From contig NZ_CP107799.1 of assembly GCF_041431135.1 (NCBI RefSeq), positions 6,200,001 through 6,264,000 on the forward strand: a stretch of 64,000 bases of DNA. Reading direction: 5' to 3'. How positions within the stretch are numbered: the stretch's first letter is position 1; each line of letters begins with the position of its first letter. The DNA is from Streptomyces sp. NBC_00554. Its GTDB lineage: Bacteria; Actinomycetota; Actinomycetes; Streptomycetales; Streptomycetaceae. This document shows, piece by piece, positions 27,346 to 34,994 of this stretch. The notes under the pieces are model-generated. The model saw only the letters and a program-made list of their open reading frames with translations. It was not told where the DNA came from and made no database searches. The position numbers were made by a program, and so were the translations under genes.

Positions 27346-27858
27346 TCAGTCCTTGTTGATGGGGAACGAGTGGGTGTGGAAGCGCACTTGCGCCGCGTCG
27401 GGGTCGTCCTCGGCCGGGGCGAGGGCGCGGTAGCTGTTGAGCAAGTCGTGCATCTTCGCGATGAGTTCGCGGGAGAGCTCCGGTGTCAGCCGTAGCGTGA
27501 AGTCGCTCATGTCGGTGGCGCGGGTCCACTCCGGCCAGTCGTCGTGTGTGCCCAGCCAGGTCGACAGCTCACGGGCGTGGGTGGTGGCGATCTCGTGCAG
27601 GTACATGTCGGCCGCACCGCGCACGCTCGGGTCGGGGTCTTTGAGTAGCGTCTCGTCGAAGCCCAGGGCCTGAACGACCGCCTGCCACCAGCGCTCCCGC
27701 CCTTTGCCCCGATCCGGGGCGTCCTCGACGAAGCCGTGCGCGGCGAGTTGTCGCAAGTGGTAGCTGGACTCGCCCAGGCGCTCGGCGAGCATCGACGCCG
27801 TGGCCGGCCCCCGCTGCCGCAGCGCGGTGAGCTCGCCCGCCACCCGGGGGAGACTCAC
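27346..27858 (-). CDS. Winged-helix (ArsR-like) regulator, short N-terminus, translationally coupled to the ABC operon
   Basis: A 170-residue protein whose GTG (27858) overlaps the stop of the substrate-binding lipoprotein gene (GTGA). The winged-helix region is GPATASMLAERLGESSYHLRQLAAHGFVEDAP followed by GKGRERWWQAV, as in the ArsR-like helix-turn-helix proteins common in Streptomyces. Those normally begin with LxALAHPLRLRLL before this point. Here the first helix is reduced to VAGELTALRQR, so the N-terminus seems shortened. The C-terminal half (LSTWLGTHDDWPEW, LTPELSRELIAKMHDLLNSY) is intact. It could regulate the operon it ends. Confidence 0.75.
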   Translation of the reverse strand: MSLPRVAGELTALRQRGPATASMLAERLGESSYHLRQLAAHGFVEDAPDRGKGRERWWQAVVQALGFDETLLKDPDPSVRGAADMYLHEIATTHARELSTWLGTHDDWPEWTRATDMSDFTLRLTPELSRELIAKMHDLLNSYRALAPAEDDPDAAQVRFHTHSFPINKD

Positions 27859-28817
27859 CCACCCTTGACGAACCCCTCCTCCTTCATCCAGTCCAACGCC
27901 ACCTGATGCGGGTCCTCCCCGTCCACGTCCACCTTGGCGTTCAGGGTCTGGGCCACGCTGTTGTTCAGCTTCTTGGTGATCGGGTCGAGGACCTCGGCGA
28001 TCGCCGGCCACTTCTTCAGGGCCTTGGAGTTGATCTCGGGGGCGACGTTGTAGTTGGGGAAGAACTTCTTGTCGTCCGCCATCACCTCCAGGTTCATCGA
28101 CTTGATGCGCCCGTCGGTGGTGAACACCTCCCCGTACGTGCAAGTCCCCTTCGCCACCTGGGTGTAGATGATCCCGGTGTCCATCTGGGTGATGTTCCCG
28201 GTGGGGATGTTCATCCCGTACGCCTTCTCCATGCCCGGCAGCCCGTCCGCCCGGTTGGCGAACTCGCTCTCCACGCACAGCGTCACCGCGCCCGGGTCCG
28301 ACTTGGCGAGTGCGGCCACGTCGGAGAGCGTCTTGGTGCCGTACTTCTTGAAGTTGGACTGGTTCATGGCGAGTGCGTAGGTGTTGTTGAGGGTGGACGG
28401 CGGCAGCCAGGTGATGCCGTTCTTCGCGTCCGCGTCGCGCACGGCCTCCCACTGCTTCTGCGGGTCGGTGATGGGCTCGCTGTTGCCCAGGTACGTGATC
28501 CAGGCGGTGCCCGTGTACTCGTACATGCCGTCCGCGTCCCCGCTCTTCACCGCCTCGCGGGCGCCGATCGAACCCTGGATGCCCGTGCGGTCGAGCACCT
28601 CCGCGCCGGCCGCCTGGAAGGCGATGCCCATGATCGCGCCGAGGATCAGCTGCTCGGTGAACTCCTTTGACGTCACCGTCAGATCGGCGCCATCGAGGGG
28701 CTTGCCCCGGCCGATGGAGCCGGGCTCGACGTCGTCGACCATGGGGGAGCCGCTGGTCAGCCCGCAGCCGGACGCCGCGACAAGAACCCCGGCCAGCATC
28801 AGGCACGTACGCCTCAC
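27855..28817 (-). CDS. Osmoprotectant (glycine betaine/choline-type) ABC transporter substrate-binding lipoprotein
   Basis: A 320-residue OpuAC/ProX-type protein starting at GTG. A lipoprotein signal (MRRTCLMLAGVLVAASGC) anchors it outside the membrane. The mature part has the family signature region VTSKEFTEQLILGAIMG near residue 48. It continues with AGAEVLDRTGIQGSIGAREAVKSGDADGMYEYTGTAW and ends with a periplasmic-binding fold. It delivers a quaternary-amine osmoprotectant to the two permeases encoded upstream. The ligand (betaine, choline, carnitine or ergothioneine-like) cannot be told. It overlaps both neighbours by four bases. Confidence 0.92.
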   Translation of the reverse strand: MRRTCLMLAGVLVAASGCGLTSGSPMVDDVEPGSIGRGKPLDGADLTVTSKEFTEQLILGAIMGIAFQAAGAEVLDRTGIQGSIGAREAVKSGDADGMYEYTGTAWITYLGNSEPITDPQKQWEAVRDADAKNGITWLPPSTLNNTYALAMNQSNFKKYGTKTLSDVAALAKSDPGAVTLCVESEFANRADGLPGMEKAYGMNIPTGNITQMDTGIIYTQVAKGTCTYGEVFTTDGRIKSMNLEVMADDKKFFPNYNVAPEINSKALKKWPAIAEVLDPITKKLNNSVAQTLNAKVDVDGEDPHQVALDWMKEEGFVKGG

Positions 28818-29671
28818 GACTCCACCTCCAACCCCCGCGGCCGAAGAAGCAGTTCGGCCAGCGAGGCGAGCCAGTCCACGAGCAGTGCGAGTGCCACCGT
28901 GAGGACCGAGCCGAGGACCAGGACCGGCATGCGCTGGGTGGTGATTCCGGTGGTGATGAGTACGCCGAGACCGCCGCCTCCGCCGAAGGTGGCGAGGGTC
29001 GCGGTGCCCACGTTCAGGACGAGCGCGGTGCGGACGCCCGCGAGGATCAGCGGTACGGCCAGCGGGAGTTCGATCCGGGACAGGACCCCCATCGGTGACA
29101 TGCCGATGCCGCGCGCGGCCTCCAGCAGCGTCGGGTCGTTCGCCTTCAGGCCCGCGATCGTGTTGGAGAGGACCGGCAGGACCGCGTAGGCGATCATGCC
29201 GATCAGGGCCGCCTTCTCGCCGATGCCCAGCCAGATGACCAGGAGCGCGAGGAGGCCGATGGCGGGGGTGGCCTGGCCCATGTTGGCGAACGTCATCGCG
29301 ATCGGGGTCGCCATGCGGAACGCCCTGCGGGTCAGCAGGATGCCCAGCGGGATCGCGATGATCAGCACGAAGAACGTGGAGATCACGGTCAGTTGGATGT
29401 GCTGCCGCAGTGCCTTCCACACCAGGTCGCCCGCGATCGCGTTCTCGGAGATCGAGTCCAGGTCCGCCTGCTCGAACCAGAGCCAGGTGGCCAGGAGCAC
29501 GGCCGCCAGGAACGCCGGCAGGAAGGTCAGCTTCTGCCAGCTGATCCGGCGCTTCACCGTGGCGGCGGCCGGCGGCGGGGCCTCCTGCTCGGCCGCGCCC
29601 TCGTCGCGGAAGGCGAGCCCCTTGACCTCGTGCTCGCCCTCGGGGCGCTGCTTGGACGGGGGAGTGCTCAC
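28814..29671 (-). CDS. Osmoprotectant ABC transporter permease (OpuCD/ProW-type), second subunit
   Basis: A 285-residue inner-membrane permease. GTG 29671 overlaps the ATPase stop, which decides the start. A cytoplasmic acidic N-terminus of about 40 residues precedes the hydrophobic core, with segments beginning LTFLPAFLAAVLLATWLW. The BPD permease EAA-like motif is present as EAARGIGMSPMGVLSRIELPLAVPLI. The glycine-rich GTATLATFGGGGGLGVLI near residue 215 is typical of OpuC permeases. It pairs with the permease at 30926-31573. Confidence 0.92.
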   Translation of the reverse strand: MSTPPSKQRPEGEHEVKGLAFRDEGAAEQEAPPPAAATVKRRISWQKLTFLPAFLAAVLLATWLWFEQADLDSISENAIAGDLVWKALRQHIQLTVISTFFVLIIAIPLGILLTRRAFRMATPIAMTFANMGQATPAIGLLALLVIWLGIGEKAALIGMIAYAVLPVLSNTIAGLKANDPTLLEAARGIGMSPMGVLSRIELPLAVPLILAGVRTALVLNVGTATLATFGGGGGLGVLITTGITTQRMPVLVLGSVLTVALALLVDWLASLAELLLRPRGLEVES

Positions 29672-30933
29672 GCCTTCGCCTCCCCGCTGTCCACGCCCTC
29701 CTGCTCGAAGTGGGTCTGGTGGGCGCGCGCCTCCTCCAGCTCGTGCTGGTGCTCCATGGCGTCCAGCCGGTCGGCCTCCAGGAGTTCGTGCACGGAGTTC
29801 ATCAGTGTCTCCATGTCGACCACGCCGATGTACTCGCCGCGCCGCCCGGTCACCGCGACCCGGCCCGTGTTGTCCGTGAGTACGGCCTCGAGGGCGTCCC
29901 GCAGAGTCGCATCCCTCGTCACCGTGTCGTGCACCAGCGTTCCCGCCCGCGCCAGCGAGCCCCTGGCCCGCATCAGGTCGCCGCGCCGCAGCCACTTGTA
30001 GGGGCGGCTCCGCTTGTCGAGCAGCAGGATCTCGTTCGTGCCGCTGGAGCGGAGCTTGTTGAAGATGTCCTGGAGCGGGTCGTCGACGGTGACCGTCGGA
30101 TAGTCGGTGATCGCGACATCCCGTACGCGGCTGAGATTGAGCCGCTTCAGGGCCGCGCCCGCGCCCACGAACCCGGACACGAAGTCGTCGGCCGGGTTGG
30201 TGAGGATCGCCTCCGGGGTGTCGAACTGCGCGATGTGCGAGCGCTCGCGCAGCACCGCGATCCGGTCGCCCAGTTTGATCGCCTCGTCGAAGTCGTGCGT
30301 CACGAAGACGATCGTCTTGTGCAACTCGTGCTGGAGCCGGATCAGTTCGTCCTGGAGGTGGTCCCGGGTGATCGGGTCCACCGCGCCGAAGGGTTCGTCC
30401 ATCAGCAGGACGGGCGGGTCGGCGGCCAACGCCCGGGCCACGCCCACGCGTTGCTGCTGGCCGCCGGAGAGCTGGCGCGGATAGCGGCCGTGGAACTCGC
30501 CCGGGTCGAGACCGACCAGGTCGAGCATCTCCTCCACCCGGGACTTGATCCTCGACTTGGACCAGCCGGTCATCTTCGGTACGAGGGCGATGTTCTGAGC
30601 GACCGTCATGTGCGGGAAGAGCCCCGAGGACTGGATCGCGTACCCGACCTTGCGGCGCAGCTTCACCGGGTCCATGTCGGTGACGTCCTCGCCGCCGATG
30701 CGGATGCGCCCGCCCGTCGGCTCGATCAGCCGGTTGATCATTTTCAGGGTGGTGGACTTGCCGCAGCCCGACGGGCCCACGAAGACGACGAGTTCGCCCG
30801 CCTTGATCTCCATGTTGACGTTGTCGACCGCCGGGTCGCTGCTGCCCGGATAGCGCTTGGTGAGGTTCTCCAGCTCGATGGTGGCGCCGGACGTGGAGGC
30901 GTGCGCGCTCTCGACCTCGGTCGTCTCAGACAC
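29668..30933 (-). CDS. Osmoprotectant ABC transporter ATPase with C-terminal CBS domains
   Basis: A 421-residue OpuCA-type ATPase. Motifs are Walker A GPSGCGKSTT near residue 54, Q-loop IQSSGLFPHMT, signature LSGGQQQRV near residue 157, Walker B LLMDEPFGAVDP and switch His in VTHDFDEA. After the nucleotide-binding domain, residues 265-395 carry two CBS-like repeats (DYPTVTVDDPLQDIFNKLRSSGTNEIL and DATLRDALEAVLTDNTGRVAVTG). In OpuA/OpuC these sense ionic strength and gate transport. It starts eight bases inside the upstream permease's 3' end. Confidence 0.95.
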   Translation of the reverse strand: MSETTEVESAHASTSGATIELENLTKRYPGSSDPAVDNVNMEIKAGELVVFVGPSGCGKSTTLKMINRLIEPTGGRIRIGGEDVTDMDPVKLRRKVGYAIQSSGLFPHMTVAQNIALVPKMTGWSKSRIKSRVEEMLDLVGLDPGEFHGRYPRQLSGGQQQRVGVARALAADPPVLLMDEPFGAVDPITRDHLQDELIRLQHELHKTIVFVTHDFDEAIKLGDRIAVLRERSHIAQFDTPEAILTNPADDFVSGFVGAGAALKRLNLSRVRDVAITDYPTVTVDDPLQDIFNKLRSSGTNEILLLDKRSRPYKWLRRGDLMRARGSLARAGTLVHDTVTRDATLRDALEAVLTDNTGRVAVTGRRGEYIGVVDMETLMNSVHELLEADRLDAMEHQHELEEARAHQTHFEQEGVDSGEAKA

Positions 30934-31573
30934 GGATCCCCCTCGGGATGGTCAGCCGCCCGATGAGGACGTACGCGGCGTCGAACAGCAGCGCCAGGAT
31001 GATGATCCCGAGCGTCCCCGCGAGTACCTGGTTGAGCGCGTTCTTGCTGCCCAGGGAGCCGATCCCGCGGAAGATCTCGTTGCCGAGGCCGGGCCCGGAG
31101 GCGTACGCCGCGATGGCCGCGATGCCCATCAGCATCTGTGTGGAGACCCGGATACCGGTGAGGATCGGCGGCCAGGCCAGCGGCAGCTCGACCCGCAGGA
31201 GCCGGGCCAGGCGCGACATCCCGATGCCCTTCGCCGCGTCCACGAGGGAGGGGTCGACCCCGCGCAGGCCGACGATCGAGTTGCGCACGATGGGCAGCAG
31301 CCCGTACAGCGTCAGCGCGATGACGGTCGGCGGGACGCCGAGTCCGACGATGGGGATCAGCAGACCGATCATGGCGAGCGACGGAATCGTGAGGATCATG
31401 GAGGTGGTCGTGGTGGCGACGCCGCCGGCCCACTCGCTGCGGTAGGTGACGACACCGATCACCACGCCGATGACGGTCGCCACGACCATGCACTGGAAGA
31501 CCGCGCTGGCGTGCTGGTACGCGTCCGTGAGCAGCTGCTGGTGGCGGCTGCTCAGGTACTCCCAGAAGTTCAC
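30926..31573 (-). CDS. Osmoprotectant ABC transporter permease, first subunit
   Basis: A 215-residue permease, first gene of the operon. It has about five to six hydrophobic segments (CMVVATVIGVVIGVVTY, TSMILTIPSLAMIGLLIPIVGLG) and the coupling-loop EAA-like motif VDAAKGIGMSRLARLLRVELPLAWPPILTGIR. The following YASGPGLGNEIFRGI glycine region is typical of the OpuCB/ProW family. Its stop lies eight bases inside the ATPase gene, and all five genes overlap, so they form a single coupled transcription unit. Confidence 0.93.
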   Translation of the reverse strand: MNFWEYLSSRHQQLLTDAYQHASAVFQCMVVATVIGVVIGVVTYRSEWAGGVATTTTSMILTIPSLAMIGLLIPIVGLGVPPTVIALTLYGLLPIVRNSIVGLRGVDPSLVDAAKGIGMSRLARLLRVELPLAWPPILTGIRVSTQMLMGIAAIAAYASGPGLGNEIFRGIGSLGSKNALNQVLAGTLGIIILALLFDAAYVLIGRLTIPRGIRV

Positions 31574-31596
31574 GCCACGTCACCCCGGTCGGTTGA

Positions 31597-32067
31597 TCAG
31601 TGCTCGGTCGCCGCTTGTTCCACCAGCGGGATGATCCGCAGCGGAACGGGGTTCTCCATGACGATCGCCGTGGAGGCCCGGACGATGCCATCAAAACCGA
31701 CAACCCGGTCGATCACACGTTGGAGATCGGCGTTCGAGCGGGCGACGAGCCGGCACATCATGTCGCCGCCGCCGGTCGTGGTGTGCAGCTCAAGGACCTC
31801 GGGGACGGTCGTCAAGTGCGCCCGTACGTCCGCGCCTTGCCCCTGCCTGATCTGCAGGGTCGCGAAGGCCGTGACGGGGTAGCCGAGCGCGGCCGGATCC
31901 ACCTGCGGCCCGAATCCGCGGATCACTCCATTCGATTGAAGCCGGTCAAGGCGCGCCTGCACGGTGCCGCGCGCGACGCCGAGCCGCCGGGACATCTCGA
32001 GGACGCCGATACGCGGTTCCTCGGCGAGCAGCACGATGAGCCGGCCGTCCAGATGATCGATCGCCAT
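31597..32067 (-). CDS. Lrp/AsnC-family regulator, divergent from hppD
   Basis: I chose ATG 32067 because GGAGG lies five to six bases upstream; longer starts at 32088 and beyond lack a site. The 156 residues begin MAIDHLDGRLIVLLAEEPRIGVLEMSRRLGVARGTVQARLDRLQSNGVI, a typical Lrp winged helix. A RAM ligand-binding domain follows (VPEVLELHTTTGGGDMMCRLVARS). Lrp proteins respond to amino acids. Lying head-to-head with the 4-hydroxyphenylpyruvate dioxygenase gene, it is the likely controller of tyrosine degradation. A candidate operator lies between the two. Confidence 0.9.
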   Translation of the reverse strand: MAIDHLDGRLIVLLAEEPRIGVLEMSRRLGVARGTVQARLDRLQSNGVIRGFGPQVDPAALGYPVTAFATLQIRQGQGADVRAHLTTVPEVLELHTTTGGGDMMCRLVARSNADLQRVIDRVVGFDGIVRASTAIVMENPVPLRIIPLVEQAATEH

Positions 32068-32145
32068 ACGGGCCTCCGGGGTGGTCATCTTGTACATAAC
32101 GCCCGCTGGATCGGGCAATCGCATGAACACAATGTCCAGCGAATA

Positions 32146-32159
32146 CGCAAACTATTGCG
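32146..32159. promoter_or_regulatory. Candidate Lrp-type operator between AsnC regulator and hppD
   Basis: CGCAA-ACTA-TTGCG, a perfect inverted repeat with an A/T-rich centre in an otherwise GC-rich region. It is 30 bases upstream of the hppD start and on the other side faces the regulator's start. Confidence 0.45.
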
Positions 32160-32189
32160 CACCTTGCCGCGCAGGGGGAGCCTGCGAAC

Positions 32190-33335
32190 ATGACCCAGAC
32201 CACAGACCACACTCCCGACACCGCCCGGCAGGCAGACCCCTTCCCGGTCAAGGGAATGGACGCGGTCGTCTTCGCCGTCGGCAACGCAAAGCAGGCCGCG
32301 CACTACTACTCCACGGCCTTCGGCATGCGGCTCGTCGCCTACTCCGGACCGGAGAACGGCAGCCGCGAGACGGCGTCGTACGTCCTCACCAACGGCTCGG
32401 CGCGCTTCGTCCTCACCTCCGTGATCAAGCCCGCCACCACCTGGGGCCACTTCCTCGCCGAGCACGTGGCCGAGCACGGCGACGGCGTCGTCGACCTCGC
32501 CATCGAGGTCCCGGACGCGCGTGCCGCGTACGCGTACGCCATCGAGCACGGCGCCCGCTCGGTCGCCGAGCCGTACGAGCTGAAGGACGAGCACGGCACG
32601 GTCGTACTCGCCGCGATCGCCACGTACGGCGAGACCCGGCACACCCTGGTCGACCGCTCGGGCTACGACGGCCCCTACCTCCCCGGCTTCACGGCCGCCG
32701 CGCCGATCGTCGAGCCGCCCGCCCACCGCACCTTCCAGGCCATCGACCACTGCGTCGGCAACGTGGAACTCGGCCGCATGAACGAGTGGGTCGGCTTCTA
32801 CAACAAGGTCATGGGCTTCACGAACATGAAGGAGTTCGTGGGCGACGACATCGCGACCGAGTACAGCGCGCTGATGTCGAAGGTCGTCGCCGACGGCACG
32901 CTCAAGGTCAAGTTCCCGATCAACGAGCCCGCCATCGCCAAGAAGAAGTCCCAGATCGACGAGTACCTGGAGTTCTACGGCGGCGCGGGCGTCCAGCACA
33001 TCGCGCTCAACTCCGGCGACATCGTCGAGACGGTACGCACCATGCGCGCGGCCGGCGTCCAGTTCCTCGACACCCCGGACTCGTACTACGACACGCTGGG
33101 GGAGTGGGTCGGCGACACCCGCGTCCCCGTCGACACCCTGCGCGAACTGAAGATCCTCGCCGACCGCGACGAGGACGGCTATCTGCTGCAGATCTTCACC
33201 AAGCCGGTCCAGGACCGCCCGACCGTCTTCTTCGAGATCATCGAACGGCACGGCTCGATGGGCTTCGGCAAGGGCAACTTCAAGGCCCTGTTCGAGGCGA
33301 TCGAGCGGGAGCAGGAGAGGCGCGGAAACCTGTAG
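32190..33335 (+). CDS. hppD: 4-hydroxyphenylpyruvate dioxygenase
   Basis: A 381-residue protein of the usual bacterial HPPD length. It converts 4-hydroxyphenylpyruvate to homogentisate in tyrosine catabolism, using Fe(II). The two vicinal-oxygen-chelate halves are visible. The N half begins VKGMDAVVFAVGNAKQAAHYYSTAFG. The C half has iron ligands His in FQAIDHCVGNVEL and VQHIALNSGDI and Glu in FFEIIERHGSMGFGKGNFKALFEAIE. The site GCAGGGGGAG is upstream of ATG. The enzyme also supplies homogentisate for soluble brown pigment in streptomycetes. It sits divergent to an Lrp/AsnC regulator. Confidence 0.97.
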   Translation: MTQTTDHTPDTARQADPFPVKGMDAVVFAVGNAKQAAHYYSTAFGMRLVAYSGPENGSRETASYVLTNGSARFVLTSVIKPATTWGHFLAEHVAEHGDGVVDLAIEVPDARAAYAYAIEHGARSVAEPYELKDEHGTVVLAAIATYGETRHTLVDRSGYDGPYLPGFTAAAPIVEPPAHRTFQAIDHCVGNVELGRMNEWVGFYNKVMGFTNMKEFVGDDIATEYSALMSKVVADGTLKVKFPINEPAIAKKKSQIDEYLEFYGGAGVQHIALNSGDIVETVRTMRAAGVQFLDTPDSYYDTLGEWVGDTRVPVDTLRELKILADRDEDGYLLQIFTKPVQDRPTVFFEIIERHGSMGFGKGNFKALFEAIEREQERRGNL

Positions 33336-33378
33336 CGGCACCCTGCGCGGAGCTAACGCCGAAGGCTCCGCCGACGAG

Positions 33379-34905
33379 CTACGCGGAAGGCTCCGCCGAC
33401 GGTTCCTCCGAAGGCTCATCCGCCGCCTCGCCCGCCTCGCCCGACTCCTCCTCCGCCGATTCCCCCGGCCCCTCCTCAGCCGAAGGCTCGCCCAGCGCCT
33501 CCAACCCCGCCTCCGCCTGCGGCACGAGCAGCGGCGAGAAGTACGGGTTGATGCGCAGAGCCTCGGCGAGGTGGCGGCGGGCCGGGCCGTACTGCTCCAG
33601 GGAGCGTTCGATCTGGCCGCGGTGGTAGGCGTACAGCGCACTGCGTACGCCGCCGCCGTGCTCCTTGTCCATCGCCCTGGTGGCGAACTTGAGGGCCTCC
33701 TCGTGCTCCCCGACGCGGTGCAGCGCCCAGCCCAGCGCGTCCGCGACGGCGATCCCGCCGTGCCGCTTCCACTCGGTGCGCAGCAGCTGCACGGCCGCCG
33801 CGGGATCGCCGTGGTCCGCCTCGAAGAGCCCGAGTACCAGGGCGTCGTCGACACCCCCGGCGGCCTCCTCCCGCGCACGCTCCCGCAGCAGGTCGTACTG
33901 CACGCGCGCGGCCCCGTCGACGCCGAGCTTCTCGTACAGCTCGCCCAGCTCCAGCGCGTACCGCGGCTCGGGCCGCTTGGCGAGTGCCGTCTGGTACGCG
34001 CGCAGCGCCTCCGACGTGCGCCCCAGTGCCACCAGCGCGCGCCCCTGCCCGGCGAGGGCGCTGTGCTCGTCGGGGTCGGTGCGCAGCGCGCGCTCGTAGT
34101 AGCCGAGGGACTGCTCGCGGTCGCCGCGCTCCCAGGCCAGCTCGCCGGCCTGCTGGAGGAAGGCCGCCTGCTCCGTGGGGGTGGCCGCGCGCGCCGCCGC
34201 GTCGGCGACCGCGGCCGCCGCGTCCTCGCGCCAGCCGCGGTCCCAGTAGACCCGCGCCGCCCGCGCGGTCACCGTCGGCCCGGAGCGCAGCTCGAGCAGC
34301 TTGTCGAGGGTCTTCCGGGTGGCCTTGTAGTCGCCGAGGCCGGTGTACGCGTCGAGCAGCAGCGGATACGTCGTCCAGCGCTTCGGCGCCAGCTTCACGG
34401 CGGCCTCGCCCCACTTCTTCCCCGCCCGGAAGTCACCGCGGGCGTTGGCGAGCGCCGCGAGGCCGTCGAGGGCCTCCACGTTCCCCTTCGGCCGGGACTT
34501 CAGCGACGTACGCAGCGCCTGCTCGGCCTTCGGGTAGTACGCGGGCGTCGCCGTCCGCCGCCCCTGCTCCACGTACGCCGTACCGAGCACGGCCCACGAC
34601 TGGACGTCGCGCGGATGGGCCCGCAGATGTGCCTCGCGGTCGCCGATGAGCGCCGCCAGGTCGGGCAGCGAGGCGGGCACCCCGGCCCCCACCGCCGTCT
34701 GCGCCCGCGCCACCGGGCCCGGCGCGGGCGGCGCCGCGTCCCGTTCCGCCGAGGGCAGCAGCACCAGTACACCGCCGAGTACGACGCATCCCGCGGCGGC
34801 ACTGATCAGCGCCCACTTGGCGAAGGGGGAGAAGCGGGACCCGGAGGGCTCGGGCTCCTGGGGCTGCGCGGCCGGTCGCTGCTCTTCGATCTCCATGCCG
34901 CTCAC
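33379..34905 (-). CDS. Membrane-anchored tetratricopeptide-repeat protein
   Basis: A 508-residue protein (GTG start; ATG nine bases inside is an alternative). Residues 20-50 are a cytoplasmic N-terminus then one transmembrane segment (WALISAAAGCVVLGGVLVLL). From about residue 80 to 460 there are around ten helical TPR-type repeats, for example SWAVLGTAYVEQGRRTATPAYYPKAEQALR and QSLGYYERALRTDPDEHSALAGQGRALVALGRTSEAL. The C-terminal 30 residues are an acidic Glu/Ser/Pro repeat (SAEEGPGESAEEE). It should act as an extracytoplasmic or cytoplasmic scaffold. I know no specific partner. It is divergent from the FAD oxidase gene, 89 bases apart. Confidence 0.82.
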   Translation of the reverse strand: MSGMEIEEQRPAAQPQEPEPSGSRFSPFAKWALISAAAGCVVLGGVLVLLPSAERDAAPPAPGPVARAQTAVGAGVPASLPDLAALIGDREAHLRAHPRDVQSWAVLGTAYVEQGRRTATPAYYPKAEQALRTSLKSRPKGNVEALDGLAALANARGDFRAGKKWGEAAVKLAPKRWTTYPLLLDAYTGLGDYKATRKTLDKLLELRSGPTVTARAARVYWDRGWREDAAAAVADAAARAATPTEQAAFLQQAGELAWERGDREQSLGYYERALRTDPDEHSALAGQGRALVALGRTSEALRAYQTALAKRPEPRYALELGELYEKLGVDGAARVQYDLLRERAREEAAGGVDDALVLGLFEADHGDPAAAVQLLRTEWKRHGGIAVADALGWALHRVGEHEEALKFATRAMDKEHGGGVRSALYAYHRGQIERSLEQYGPARRHLAEALRINPYFSPLLVPQAEAGLEALGEPSAEEGPGESAEEESGEAGEAADEPSEEPSAEPSA

Positions 34906-34994
34906 TGTGCGTCAATACGAAGACCACATCACGGCACGCGTTGGGTGCCGCAGACGGGGTTCACACCGATGGCCCCGGGTGCGAGGCTGTGATC

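Noticed and set aside
27859..28806. 486-residue frame containing the winged-helix regulator
   Set aside because: The first 300 residues are out-of-frame reading through the substrate-binding protein gene; the GTGA overlap shows the real start.
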